From assembly GCA_020634315.1 (NCBI GenBank), contig JACKBV010000011.1, positions 1 through 64,000 of the forward strand: a stretch of DNA of 64,000 nucleotides, written 5' to 3'. Positions within the stretch are counted from its first letter, which is position 1; the number at the start of each line of letters is the position of its first letter. The position numbers and the translations under genes are program-made. The notes beneath the pieces were generated by a model. The model did not search any database and had not been told where the DNA came from. It worked only from the letters and a program-made list of their open reading frames with translations. This stretch comes from Ardenticatenaceae bacterium. GTDB lineage: Bacteria > Chloroflexota > Anaerolineae > Promineifilales > Promineifilaceae. Shown one piece after another: positions 25,913 through 34,798 of this stretch.

Positions 25913-26821
25913 TCACGCTTCACGCAATGGCCGAAACCCTTCTCCCAACACTTCACTGGCTAACCCCACAATGACAAAAGCATCCGGGTCTGACTCGTGA
26001 ATAATTGTCTTTAACTGCACCACTTCTGACTGGCTGACGACACACATTAAAATCGGCCGTTCACGCCCGGTATACATGCCCTTGCCACGCCACTCCGTAA
26101 TGCCGCGCCCTAACTCTTGCAGCACTTGCTGCGCCACCTTTTCCGGCACGTTGGTCACAATCAGGGCCATACGCTCCACATTGACACCGCTGGCGACAAC
26201 CTCAGTGACACGTCCGGTGACGTACAATGCCAAAATCGCATACAAGGCATGTTCCCAGCTAAATAAAATCGCCGCCAAAAAGACAACCAATCCATCCGTG
26301 TACAAATAACTGCGCGACAACGGCACACCATACCGCTTGCCCAAAAAACGAGCCAAAATATCGGTGCCGCCCGTCGTTGCCTGTGAACGCAACACCAACC
26401 CCGTTCCCACGCCCATCACCAGACCACCATAGAGAGCATTGAGCATGAAATCGTGCGTCAAGCCGCCCTCTGGCAAAACCAGGCTGAGCGTATCTAAAAT
26501 CACGGAGAATGCCGCCGAGCCAAAGATTGTGCGTGCTAAAAAGCGCCGCCCTCCCAAATAACGCCAACCGACAACGAACAGCGGGATATTGGCGACAAAA
26601 ACCATGACCCCAATCGGCCAACCGGTAAAGCGATTAATGAGCTGGGCATAACCCGTAAGACCGCCTGTTGCCAGTTGGTTGGGGATATAAAAGAGATGCA
26701 GGCTGACGGCCATAAGGGTCGTGCCTATCAAGATTAAGCCATAATCACGGCCGATAGCCAACGCGTTTGTGCGTGCTGTCCAGGATGTGATGCGCTGCCA
26801 GAACTTGTTCTGTTTCATCAT
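25913..26821 (-). CDS. YitT family membrane protein (DUF161-DUF2179)
   Basis: A 302-residue protein: about five to six transmembrane helices (DUF161/YitT, about 20-215), then a cytoplasmic C-terminal DUF2179 domain with GRGITEWRGKGMYTGRER and PDAFVIVG. The function is not known; a transport role is often suggested. GGAG lies five bases before the ATG at 26821; the longer frame to 26944 has no membrane-protein character and is rejected. It converges with the structured element at 25795-25905. Confidence 0.85.
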   Translation of the reverse strand: MMKQNKFWQRITSWTARTNALAIGRDYGLILIGTTLMAVSLHLFYIPNQLATGGLTGYAQLINRFTGWPIGVMVFVANIPLFVVGWRYLGGRRFLARTIFGSAAFSVILDTLSLVLPEGGLTHDFMLNALYGGLVMGVGTGLVLRSQATTGGTDILARFLGKRYGVPLSRSYLYTDGLVVFLAAILFSWEHALYAILALYVTGRVTEVVASGVNVERMALIVTNVPEKVAQQVLQELGRGITEWRGKGMYTGRERPILMCVVSQSEVVQLKTIIHESDPDAFVIVGLASEVLGEGFRPLREA

Positions 26822-26987
26822 ACCGACTCCAATGTAAAATTTGTTGTTCCCTGACGCGCAAAAACGGCCAGCTAACTGCAAGCAATTAACTGACCGCTTT
26901 TCGTCTACACGCCAAACTGTAGCAGGCTTAAGGTGGAAAGCCAAATGACGTTATTCAGGTGTTCGGTATGACATTTGTCGCCGCAGG

Positions 26988-28871
26988 TTATGCAGATTCG
27001 CGCAAAATGTCGAGCACATCGGCAACGAGATCGTAACGGCCGAATGCGGGCATTATGTATACACCTTGTACAAACGGCCGTATCTCGCGCACAATCTCTT
27101 GCGCAATCAAAACCCCTTCGCGTTGTTCATCGGCGGCGTCGCGCATCCGCTGCCGCTGCTCATCCGGGATGATCATACCCGGCACCTCGTTGTGCAAAAA
27201 CTCTGCGTTACGGCTGTTGTACAACGGCTTCACACCAGCCACCAACGGCAAAATCCGCTCCTCATACGTTGCCTCATACTGCTCAACAAAAGCCTTGGCC
27301 GCCTGCGGATTAAACACCGGCTGCGTCAGCGCAAAATCAGCGCCATTGCGTATCTTCTTCCGCAGCAGTTTCATCTCTTGCTCCGGATCGGCCGGGGTCA
27401 GATTGAGGGCACAACCCACCACAAAATTCGTCGGGTAATCAATGGATTCACCCGATTTATCAACACCTGTGTTGAAATTTTGCTTGATCAAGTGAATCAG
27501 GCCGGTCGGCACAATATCGTAGCTGTCCATCGCTTCAGGAAAATCACCGATGCGTGTCGGGTCGCCCATCACCACAAACAAGTTGCGAATGCCCATGGCA
27601 TAGGCGGCCAGCAAATCCCCTTGCACGCGCAGCAAATTGCGGCCGCGTGTAGGAAAATGCAGCACAGTCTCCAGCCCAACCTCTTTTTGCACCAGGTAGG
27701 CCGCCGCCCAGGCGCTCATGCGCATTCGCGCCAGCGGGCTGTCGGCAATGTTCAGGAAGTTGACACCTGCTTCTTTGAGCATGTGCGCCCCTTCCAACAG
27801 GCGCTGCGTGGCGATGCCGCGCGGCGGACTCATCTCGACAGTTATGACAAAGCGATTGGTTGCAAAGGCCTGGGCAAGATGGGTAGGTTCATCGGCAACG
27901 GCCGTTCCCCGGCGCGGACGCTCCACCACTTCGACAATAGGCACAGCGACCTTACTCGAAGCAGGCATATCCAAAGCCTGGCGCATCGCGGCAATGTGCG
28001 CCGCGTTCGTGCCACAACAGCCGCCAATCAGGCACGCGCCAGCTTCAGCAAACGCGCGTGTGTAGTCGGCAAAATATGTCGGCGTGGCCGGATACAAGAC
28101 ACGCCCGCCCTGAATTTGCTCCGGCCAACCGGCATTGGGCACAGCCGCCAGCGGCATATCTGGCGCAATGCGCCGCATGACCGTGATCAGGCGCAGCACC
28201 TGTGCCGGGCCGCCGCTGCAATTGACGCCAATTGCATCCACATCCAACGCCGCCAATTTAGCGGCCACATCATCGGGCGGATTGCCCAACATGGTGCGGT
28301 CATCACGGGTGAATGTCATGTTGGCAACGATGGGAATGTCAGGGGCAACAGCGCGAGCGGCGGCAACGGCCGTTTTCACTTCCGCCACATTAGACATCGT
28401 TTCGATAATCAACAAGTCCACACCGCGCGGTGACGCCGTCGTCAGGGCCGTTATTTGCTCCTGAAAAGCAGCCTGGGCTTCTTCAATGGTGACACGCCCC
28501 AAGGGGGCGAGGCGCACACCCAACGGGCCAATGGCTCCAGCCAACAACACTGGCTTGAAAGACCCGTCAATGACCCGCCGTGCCAATGTGACCGCAGCCT
28601 GGTTAACGGCCGTTACCTCCCCTTCCAGCCCATGCTCCGCTAACTTAAAACGATTCGCGCCAAACGAATTCGTCTCAATGACATCTGCGCCAGCGTCAAT
28701 ATAAGCGCGATGAATTTCCGCAACCAGGGCCGGGTTGCGGATGCTCAACGCATCAAAACATTCACCAATAGCAATGCCACGCCCATGCAACACGGTGCCC
28801 ATTGCCCCATCGAGCAACAAGGGTTTCTTCTGCACACATTCCCGAAATTCCTCTCTTCTCATTTCCTCCAT
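26988..28871 (-). CDS. Bifunctional homocysteine S-methyltransferase / methylenetetrahydrofolate reductase
   Basis: A 627-residue fusion of the YitJ type. N-terminal half (about 1-300) is a Zn-dependent homocysteine methyltransferase with LLDGAMGT, GVNCSGGP and GGCCGTN, the three zinc Cys in place. C-terminal half (about 325-627) is a FAD-dependent MTHFR-like barrel (FVITVEMSPPRG, VMGDPTRIGDFP). It makes methionine from homocysteine using methyl groups produced by its own reductase domain. It lies 15 bases after the LCP gene on the same strand. The ATG at 28871 is used; a second ATG nine bases later has GGAGG just in front. Confidence 0.93.
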   Translation of the reverse strand: MEEMRREEFRECVQKKPLLLDGAMGTVLHGRGIAIGECFDALSIRNPALVAEIHRAYIDAGADVIETNSFGANRFKLAEHGLEGEVTAVNQAAVTLARRVIDGSFKPVLLAGAIGPLGVRLAPLGRVTIEEAQAAFQEQITALTTASPRGVDLLIIETMSNVAEVKTAVAAARAVAPDIPIVANMTFTRDDRTMLGNPPDDVAAKLAALDVDAIGVNCSGGPAQVLRLITVMRRIAPDMPLAAVPNAGWPEQIQGGRVLYPATPTYFADYTRAFAEAGACLIGGCCGTNAAHIAAMRQALDMPASSKVAVPIVEVVERPRRGTAVADEPTHLAQAFATNRFVITVEMSPPRGIATQRLLEGAHMLKEAGVNFLNIADSPLARMRMSAWAAAYLVQKEVGLETVLHFPTRGRNLLRVQGDLLAAYAMGIRNLFVVMGDPTRIGDFPEAMDSYDIVPTGLIHLIKQNFNTGVDKSGESIDYPTNFVVGCALNLTPADPEQEMKLLRKKIRNGADFALTQPVFNPQAAKAFVEQYEATYEERILPLVAGVKPLYNSRNAEFLHNEVPGMIIPDEQRQRMRDAADEQREGVLIAQEIVREIRPFVQGVYIMPAFGRYDLVADVLDILRESA

Positions 28872-28886
28872 TCCTCACACAAGCAA

Positions 28887-29954
28887 CTAATCTTCGTAAA
28901 ACAAACTGTTAATCAAAACCGCCGCCTTCTCATTATCCAAAATCAGCACACTGGCCCCACGCTCAGTCGTGTAACTGGATACATAATCATAATCCAGCAC
29001 CTCATTGCGGATGTTTTCCCCCGGAATTTCGCTGATGGTTGTGGCGATGCGCACCATTTCTTCCAATGTCAAATCCGTGCGAATACCCTGCTCAAGTTGT
29101 TGATACAAAATAGGCGCACGCGTCAGCAGCCCGCTAATACCCAGGCTCAACGCCTTATCCCGCACAGCCAACACCACCTGCTGCTGCCGCTGCGCACGGA
29201 AGAAATCATTGTCAGAATGACGTGTACGCGCATACTTGAGCGCCGTCGTCCCATCGAAAAGATGCTGTCCGGCCGGGATGTACAGCGGATCATACCCATA
29301 ATTCATGTCGGGAAAAGTGGGATCGTTAATATCATAGGGCACATACACATCAATTCCACCCAGCGCATCCACACCATTGATCACGGCACTGAAATCTACC
29401 AAGACGTAATGGTCAATGGTAATCCCCAAATTGTATTCCACCGTCTGCATTGACAAACTCGCGCCGCCGGCCGGATTATTGCCAGTAGAGCCATAGACAA
29501 ATGCGGTGTTGATGCGGTCACGGCCGTATCCGGGAATCACCACATACAAATCGCGCGGAATCGACAAAATCGAAATTTTCTCAGTGGTCGGGTCAACCGA
29601 CACCACCATAATAGAATCCGTGCGCGAAACAAATGGCTCGCCAGGTCGGCGATCAATCCCCATTGCCAGGATATTGATACGGTTCGAATCTTCCATACCT
29701 GAGCGCGTCGGAATAAGTGTCGGGGTGGGTTGTCCTGCCAGCAATGTGGGCACGGGCGCTGTCCCGTCCTGGCCCATCGACAAATCAATGCTCGCCACTT
29801 CTACGGCGGCCGCTTCTACCGGGTTAATCGGGCGGTTCCAAACCACCTCAAATGTCAGGTAAGCAAAAATAATGACAGCAATACTGGAGAAAATAAACGC
29901 TATTGATAAAGCGAGACTTAGCCAATTTGGCAAAACAGGTTGCTTTGTTTTCAA
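28887..29954 (-). CDS. LytR-CpsA-Psr (LCP) family cell-envelope protein
   Basis: A 355-residue protein with one N-terminal membrane helix (about 11-32), a Pro/Thr linker and the extracellular LCP domain (about 90-310): RTDSIMVVSVDP, SIPRDLYVVIPGYGRDRIN, ARTRHSDNDFFRAQRQQQ. LCP enzymes attach polyprenyl-linked glycopolymers to peptidoglycan or proteins. The start is TTG at 29954, with GAGGAG about seven bases before it. The leader is a tandem of CCTCC/GGAGG palindromes (next entry). Confidence 0.93.
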   Translation of the reverse strand: MKTKQPVLPNWLSLALSIAFIFSSIAVIIFAYLTFEVVWNRPINPVEAAAVEVASIDLSMGQDGTAPVPTLLAGQPTPTLIPTRSGMEDSNRINILAMGIDRRPGEPFVSRTDSIMVVSVDPTTEKISILSIPRDLYVVIPGYGRDRINTAFVYGSTGNNPAGGASLSMQTVEYNLGITIDHYVLVDFSAVINGVDALGGIDVYVPYDINDPTFPDMNYGYDPLYIPAGQHLFDGTTALKYARTRHSDNDFFRAQRQQQVVLAVRDKALSLGISGLLTRAPILYQQLEQGIRTDLTLEEMVRIATTISEIPGENIRNEVLDYDYVSSYTTERGASVLILDNEKAAVLINSLFYED

Positions 29955-30085
29955 CTTATACTCCTCTAAAAAATAAACCTCCGGGAGGCTCCGGAGATAG
30001 TCTCTATTATGTATTGAACCTCCCGGAGGTTCCTCTCATACGCCGAGTCTTCCATTGATAGCCTCCGGGAGGTTGGCTTTCATTC
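29955..30085 (-). repeat. CCTCC/GGAGG leader-repeat element before the LCP gene
   Basis: Three near-identical palindromes at 29978-29990, 30017-30031 (AACCTCCCGGAGGTT) and 30061-30074. Read on the minus strand the element is ATGAAAGCCAACCTCC, then GGAGGCTATCAATGG, GTATGAGAGGAACCTCC and so on, closely matching 62788-62890. It ends 24 bases before the TTG start. The arms contain both the Shine-Dalgarno core GGAGG and its complement CCTCC. The rest of the gap up to 30275 holds no gene. Confidence 0.8.
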
Positions 30086-30275
30086 GTCGTTCTGTAAGCT
30101 ACACGTCGTGACGACAACCTTCGAGAACTGGATTTGTGATCGTGCGTCACACTCAAAACTTTTCCGATTATAACGGGAAAACCTTCTCTGACAGGGTAAA
30201 TAATCAGTGATTAACCTACGAATCATCCACCGTGAACAAGCTGACACGGCCAAATAACAAATAAAAAAGAAAAAA

Positions 30276-30303
30276 TTAGTAAAAACCCCATTTGCGCTAT
30301 AAT
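30276..30303 (+). promoter_or_regulatory. Probable moaA promoter
   Basis: Perfect -10 TATAAT at 30298-30303 and a weak -35 TTAGTA at 30276-30281, 16-base spacer. It would give a leader of about 50 bases before the moaA ATG. No molybdenum-cofactor riboswitch fits in so short a leader. Confidence 0.6.
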
Positions 30304-30360
30304 AAGCTCCATCTTGTTGGACGACTTGCACAAGCGTCCGGCGTTGTCGAGGAGAAAACA

Positions 30361-31341
30361 ATGACATTTGATCGGTTCGGCCGTCACATCAATTATCTAC
30401 GCATTTCATTAACCGATAAATGCAATTTACGCTGCGTGTACTGCATGCCAGAAGACATGACCTTCCGGCCACGCGCAGAACTCTTGCAAGACGATGAAAT
30501 TAACCGACTGGTTACTATTTTTGCCGAACTGGGCTTCCACAAATTTCGCTTAACCGGCGGCGAACCAACTGTACGCGCCAACGTAGTGGACATTGTGGGG
30601 CGAATTGCACGGACACCCGGCGTAGAGACCGTCGCCATGACCACAAATGGCTTGCTGCTCAAAGATTTGGCGCAACCCCTGGCTGCTGCCGGATTAAAAC
30701 GGGTTAACGTCAGCATTGATACCCTCGACCCAACTAAATTTAAGAAACTAACCCGTTGGGGTCATGTCGAAGATGTGTGGGCAGGTATTGAAGCTGCCGA
30801 ACGCGCCGCATTGGGCATTAAACTGAATGCTGTGGTGGTACGCAATTACAATGATAAAGAGGATGTGGTCGAAATGGCACGCCTCACCCTACACCACAAC
30901 TGGCAGGTACGCTATATTGAAATGATGCCATTTGGCGATGTGGCTGATTTCCAGCAAGCGGGCGTTGTCACGGAGAAGGAACTGCGCCAAACGATTGAGG
31001 AGTCGCTTGGTCCTCTAACGCTGGTCAATGATGGCGAATTAGATGGTGAAGCGCGTCTTTATCACTTAGCCCAGGCGCAGGGGGCTTTGGGGTTTATCAG
31101 CTCGGTTACACAGCCATTTTGTGCCAGCTGTACCAGGGTGCGTTTGACGGCAGACGGCCGTTTACGGCTGTGCCTCCTCCGCGAAAAAGAAGTCAATCTG
31201 CTAGACCCCATGCGCAATGGCGCATCAGACGAACAGTTAAAAGAAATCATTCGCGACGGCATCTGGTGGAAACCTTGGGGACACCGGCTGGAACAACAGG
31301 TCATCCCCCTCAACCGCGTGATGTCCGAGATTGGCGGATAA
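30361..31341 (+). CDS. moaA: GTP 3',8-cyclase MoaA
   Basis: First enzyme of molybdenum cofactor synthesis, a radical-SAM protein of 326 residues. N-terminal 4Fe-4S site CNLRCVYC (C21, C25, C28), SAM-binding FRLTGGEPTVR, C-terminal second cluster CASCTRVRLTADGRLRLCL, and the conserved C-terminal Gly-Gly. GGAG lies six bases before the ATG at 30361; the longer frame from 30292 contains the promoter and is rejected. No other moa/moe gene is in the window, though an orphan molybdenum-hydroxylase-type FAD subunit lies at 56140. Confidence 0.96.
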   Translation: MTFDRFGRHINYLRISLTDKCNLRCVYCMPEDMTFRPRAELLQDDEINRLVTIFAELGFHKFRLTGGEPTVRANVVDIVGRIARTPGVETVAMTTNGLLLKDLAQPLAAAGLKRVNVSIDTLDPTKFKKLTRWGHVEDVWAGIEAAERAALGIKLNAVVVRNYNDKEDVVEMARLTLHHNWQVRYIEMMPFGDVADFQQAGVVTEKELRQTIEESLGPLTLVNDGELDGEARLYHLAQAQGALGFISSVTQPFCASCTRVRLTADGRLRLCLLREKEVNLLDPMRNGASDEQLKEIIRDGIWWKPWGHRLEQQVIPLNRVMSEIGG

Positions 31342-31352
31342 GAAAGAAGAAA

Positions 31353-31396
31353 GAGGAGTGAGGAGTGAGAAGAGAAGATTCTCTTCTTACTCCTCG
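31353..31396. repeat. GAGGAGT heptad hairpin between convergent genes
   Basis: GAGGAGTGAGGAGTGAGAAGAG is paired with TTCTCTTCTTACTCCTC; the fold has one mismatch over 17 pairs and a very short loop. It may serve as a bidirectional terminator. Its right arm encodes the last residues (DEE) and the TAA stop of the GT2 gene. The same heptads lie in the PIG-V-like coding sequence. Confidence 0.7.
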
Positions 31397-32340
31397 TCTT
31401 TTTCTACGCCCCACGTTTTATCGACCAGATATAACGGCCGTCCCTTCACTTCATCGTAGATCCGCCCCAAATATTCGCCAATAATCCCCAGGCTAATTAA
31501 CTGCACCCCGCCCAGGAAAAGGACAGCAACCAATGTTGTCGCCTGTCCGGTCAATTCATGTGGCGCAAAAAGGCGCAGCAAAATCACAATGACAATGGCT
31601 ATCGCGCTAATCCCGGCAATGGTGAATCCCAAATATGTCGCCAATTGCAGCGGCAAATAGGAAAAGCTGGTAATGGCGTTCATGGCAAACTTAAACATGC
31701 GTCGAACAGAGCTGTATTTTGCTTCACCGGCAAAACGTGGCGCACGCTTAAAATAAACACCCGTTTGCCGATACCCGACCCAGGGCACCATGCCTCGCAA
31801 AAAGCGATTGCGCTCGTGCATACGACGCAGCGAATCGACGACTCGCCGATCCATCAGGCGAAAGTCGCCCGTGTCCAGGGGAATGTTGACGCTGGTAATG
31901 CGATGAATGAGGCGATAGAAAACTTTCGCCGTCATTAGCTTAAACCAGGTTTCGCCTTCCCGACTCTCGCGCACGCCATAAACCACGTCATACCCTTCGC
32001 GCCATTTGGCGATCATTTCCGGGATGACCTCTGGCGGGTCTTGCAAATCCGCATCGGTAAGGATGACGGCATCGCCTTGGGCATAATCTAATCCGGCCGT
32101 TACCGCTTCTTGGAAGCCAAAATTGCGCGAAAAGCTGATACCTTTGACACGCGGATCCGCCGCATGCAGCTCGGCAATAATAGCCGCCGAACGATCACGG
32201 CTGCCGTCATCGACCAGAACCAGTTCCCAAGGTTCGCCCAATTCATCCATAATGGCGCTAACTCGCCGGTGTAATTCTGGTAATACAGGCTCTTCGTTGT
32301 AAACAGGAGCAATAATTGAAATCGTTGGTTTGCTGTTCAT
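31387..32340 (-). CDS. Family 2 glycosyltransferase with two C-terminal membrane helices (DPM1/ArnC/GtrB-like)
   Basis: About 317 residues. GT-A catalytic domain (about 5-235) with ISIIAPVYNEE, VLVDDGSRDRS and the metal-binding LTDADLQDPPE; two transmembrane helices follow (about 240-265 and 275-300). Such enzymes make polyprenyl-phosphate sugars for GT-C transferases, so it could feed the PIG-V-like enzyme at 13144; that link is inference. The start is set at the ATG 32340 immediately before the catalytic domain; an ATG at 32358 and a longer frame to 32448 are possible. Confidence 0.88.
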   Translation of the reverse strand: MNSKPTISIIAPVYNEEPVLPELHRRVSAIMDELGEPWELVLVDDGSRDRSAAIIAELHAADPRVKGISFSRNFGFQEAVTAGLDYAQGDAVILTDADLQDPPEVIPEMIAKWREGYDVVYGVRESREGETWFKLMTAKVFYRLIHRITSVNIPLDTGDFRLMDRRVVDSLRRMHERNRFLRGMVPWVGYRQTGVYFKRAPRFAGEAKYSSVRRMFKFAMNAITSFSYLPLQLATYLGFTIAGISAIAIVIVILLRLFAPHELTGQATTLVAVLFLGGVQLISLGIIGEYLGRIYDEVKGRPLYLVDKTWGVEKDEE

Positions 32341-32482
32341 GAACTCGTTAATCACCATTTCGCTACAAATATTAACCGTCAAGGGTTTGGAATGAGTTGT
32401 CACGTTTCCCAGGTGTGGGAAAACATCCCTAAAACTTGAGGGTTCCACCCTTTATACACACCTTCTCAAGGAAAAACATCAT

Positions 32483-33247
32483 TTAGATGGAGAGTTCGGT
32501 CAATAAACCGACATGATCGGAGGGGTACAAGGTGTCGTCTTCGCTGTGGGGCTGCTGGCAAATGATACGTGCATCTTGTACGGTAGAAATTGCCGGAGAC
32601 AGGAAAATGTAGTCCAGGCAAGCCGCCCAGCCATCTGTAGGCACTAAAGCCGTCGGGAATGTTGCCAATGGGTCGTGCCCCCAGGCTTTGGCAAATGCAG
32701 AATGATACCCCTGACGCATCAACTGAACGGCCGTTCCATCGGGCACCTCGTTAAAATCCCCGGCTATGATTTGCCGGGTCACACGGCGCTGCGTATTTAG
32801 CCAGCCAGCCAACTGCATGACCTGTTCGGCGCGGGCCTCTTTGTCATGGGAAATGTGATGCAAATGCACAGCGACAAAATCGACCGTTTGTCGTGAAGGA
32901 AGCTCGATGTTTGCCCGTAAGGCAATGCGCCCGCCATACCCTAAAGATAACGTGCTGTGGTACAAAATTGGCAAACGGCTGAGGATGCCGATGCCTTCAA
33001 AGTAACCGTTGATGAGATGCCTTTTGCGCCGCTGGATGAGTTGATACGGCCGTTTCGAACTCCCCGAAATACGATTATTGATTTGATTGCGCAGCCAACG
33101 CCCCTGCCCAATCGGGAAATAAATCTCCTGCAAACTAATCAAATCCGGGGCAGCATCCACCAATTGAGACACCAACAAATGGCGGCGCTCCAACCAACGA
33201 TCAGAGCGATTGCGCAGGTTAATGGTGGCAACACGCAGCGTCGTCAT
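32483..33247 (-). CDS. Endonuclease/exonuclease/phosphatase family hydrolase
   Basis: A 254-residue DNase I-like fold enzyme: VATINLRN, LISLQEIYFP (metal-binding Glu), VAVHLHHIS, AGDFNEVP and the C-terminal SDHVGLLTEL with catalytic Asp-His. No signal peptide. Members hydrolyse nucleic acids, inositol phosphates or sphingomyelin; the substrate cannot be set. It follows the glycosidase with five bases between, so the two share a transcript. Confidence 0.88.
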   Translation of the reverse strand: MTTLRVATINLRNRSDRWLERRHLLVSQLVDAAPDLISLQEIYFPIGQGRWLRNQINNRISGSSKRPYQLIQRRKRHLINGYFEGIGILSRLPILYHSTLSLGYGGRIALRANIELPSRQTVDFVAVHLHHISHDKEARAEQVMQLAGWLNTQRRVTRQIIAGDFNEVPDGTAVQLMRQGYHSAFAKAWGHDPLATFPTALVPTDGWAACLDYIFLSPAISTVQDARIICQQPHSEDDTLYPSDHVGLLTELSI

Positions 33248-33252
33248 ATCGC

Positions 33253-34761
33253 TCAGGTCAAATCAATCTCTGTCGTGCCGATAGGCACAGCCGCCTGCAC
33301 CAACTGTCCGCCTTCACGAATCTGCAAAGTAAAGGGCGTGTCCGTTGCAATGTACAATTTCTCTTTATTTCCCGTCAGGTCAAGCGTGCCATCTGGGCCA
33401 ATTGGATAATTGCGCACACCATACTCCCCATCGGTTTCCAGGCGACGATCCCAGGAGACGCGCCGCAGCGGCCAATCCACATGCAATCCAATCACATCTT
33501 CTAGCAAAATGGCGATAGGCGTCACGCCGGTCATGCCCACATAATTCGGCCGTGCCGGATCACCGGGAGCGGCCGTTTCCGGGGCATAATTCTCCCAAAA
33601 CGTATCCGTATGCACATACACATCACACACATTTTGCACATGATTCAATGCAATTTCGTGTGCCAACTTATGCTGCCCCACCGTGCGCAATCCCTTCAAC
33701 ACCATAAACGTCATGGGCGGCCAAACCGCGCCACGCCAATAATTACCGCTTTGCGAATTATACCCTTCGCTGTCTGCGGCCTGGCTGGGGACGCGATGTG
33801 GCAAATTAAATGACCAGTTATCACGCAAATGCTGCACAAAAGGAACCAGCCGATCTTCAGGAACCAGCCCTTTGTCAATCAATCCCCAATAGGCGCTAAC
33901 GCTTTTGACACGACTGAAACGGCCGTTGCGATCCACATCCTGATAAAATGACTGCTCCCCATTCCACATCAAATCATTCACCATCTGCGCCAACTGCGTT
34001 CGCTCCGCCATCAGCGAAGCCGCCAGTTCATCCTGCTTTAACCAGGTCGCCATCTGCGCCAGCACCGTACTCGTCAACGCCGCCTGCATACTGGCATCCA
34101 CCCAAGACCAATGCCGATGATGATGCATACTATCCGGCACACGCGGCTGATTGCTCATGCCGCTGCTTACCCCGGTTGCCCAATACAAACGATTTTGCCA
34201 GGTGCGGTTATCTTGCAGCCAGCGATGATAAGCCAACAACGGCCAAAACACCTGCGCCAGCCGTTCATCATCCCCGGCCGCCCGATAAGCACGCCACTCA
34301 GCCCAGGCCAAAATATTAGGGCCAGTGCTGTCTGGGTCAAATGGGCAAAACACATCTGTCCCTTTCTCGCCATCTATTTCACGGCAGATATACCCATCAT
34401 CGTGCTGCTGCGCATAAAAGTTATCCAGAGAATGCACTAAATTGAACGCGCGACGGCCGTATATGCCAAACTGCGCCATAAAAGCCGTATCCCGCATAAA
34501 CAGGCGCTTATTCCCTGTTACATCCAAATAAGGGGCTATCAATTTCGTATCTGCCCCTGGGCGACGAATATTTGCCCAGGCAATCTCCCAGGCACGCCAA
34601 TACATTTCCACCCATTCCGGCTTGTCGGGCAGCACAGGCACAGGCAAACGCGCCTTGGCTTCGCCAATTGGAGGCAGCGCCACAGGTTCGTAGGGGGCAT
34701 TACGAAAACTATTCTGGCCCGCCGACGGTTCCAGTGGCCGTGGCTGCATTGTTAGAGACAT
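33253..34761 (-). CDS. (alpha/alpha)6-barrel glycoside hydrolase, GH63/trehalase-like
   Basis: A 502-residue cytoplasmic glycosidase. Recognisable blocks: LDVTGNKRLFMRDTAFM, DNFYAQQHDDGYICREI, GPNILAWAEWRAYRA, MHHHRHWSWVDASMQA, KSVSAYWGLIDKGLVP and NYWRGAVWPPMTFMVLKGL, the last being the GH63/GH37 signature region. The family includes mannosylglycerate/glucosylglycerate hydrolases and alpha-glucosidases. No signal peptide, so an intracellular solute such as a mannosyl- or glucosylglycerate is a fair guess. GGAG lies six bases before the ATG 34761; the longer frame overlaps the preceding lipoprotein gene and is rejected. Confidence 0.8.
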   Translation of the reverse strand: MSLTMQPRPLEPSAGQNSFRNAPYEPVALPPIGEAKARLPVPVLPDKPEWVEMYWRAWEIAWANIRRPGADTKLIAPYLDVTGNKRLFMRDTAFMAQFGIYGRRAFNLVHSLDNFYAQQHDDGYICREIDGEKGTDVFCPFDPDSTGPNILAWAEWRAYRAAGDDERLAQVFWPLLAYHRWLQDNRTWQNRLYWATGVSSGMSNQPRVPDSMHHHRHWSWVDASMQAALTSTVLAQMATWLKQDELAASLMAERTQLAQMVNDLMWNGEQSFYQDVDRNGRFSRVKSVSAYWGLIDKGLVPEDRLVPFVQHLRDNWSFNLPHRVPSQAADSEGYNSQSGNYWRGAVWPPMTFMVLKGLRTVGQHKLAHEIALNHVQNVCDVYVHTDTFWENYAPETAAPGDPARPNYVGMTGVTPIAILLEDVIGLHVDWPLRRVSWDRRLETDGEYGVRNYPIGPDGTLDLTGNKEKLYIATDTPFTLQIREGGQLVQAAVPIGTTEIDLT

Positions 34762-34798
34762 TGTCAACTCCGCTGTGTTTAATGAAGAATGAAGGAAA

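Noticed and set aside
25913..26944. Longer YitT protein from 26944
   Set aside because: The extra N-terminus is not family-like; GGAG stands right before the ATG at 26821.
26988..28464. Long plus-strand frames opposite the methyltransferase/MTHFR, acnA (40417-43188) and gltD-like (6490-7371) genes
   Set aside because: They are antisense shadows with His/Arg-rich, low-complexity composition and no family features.
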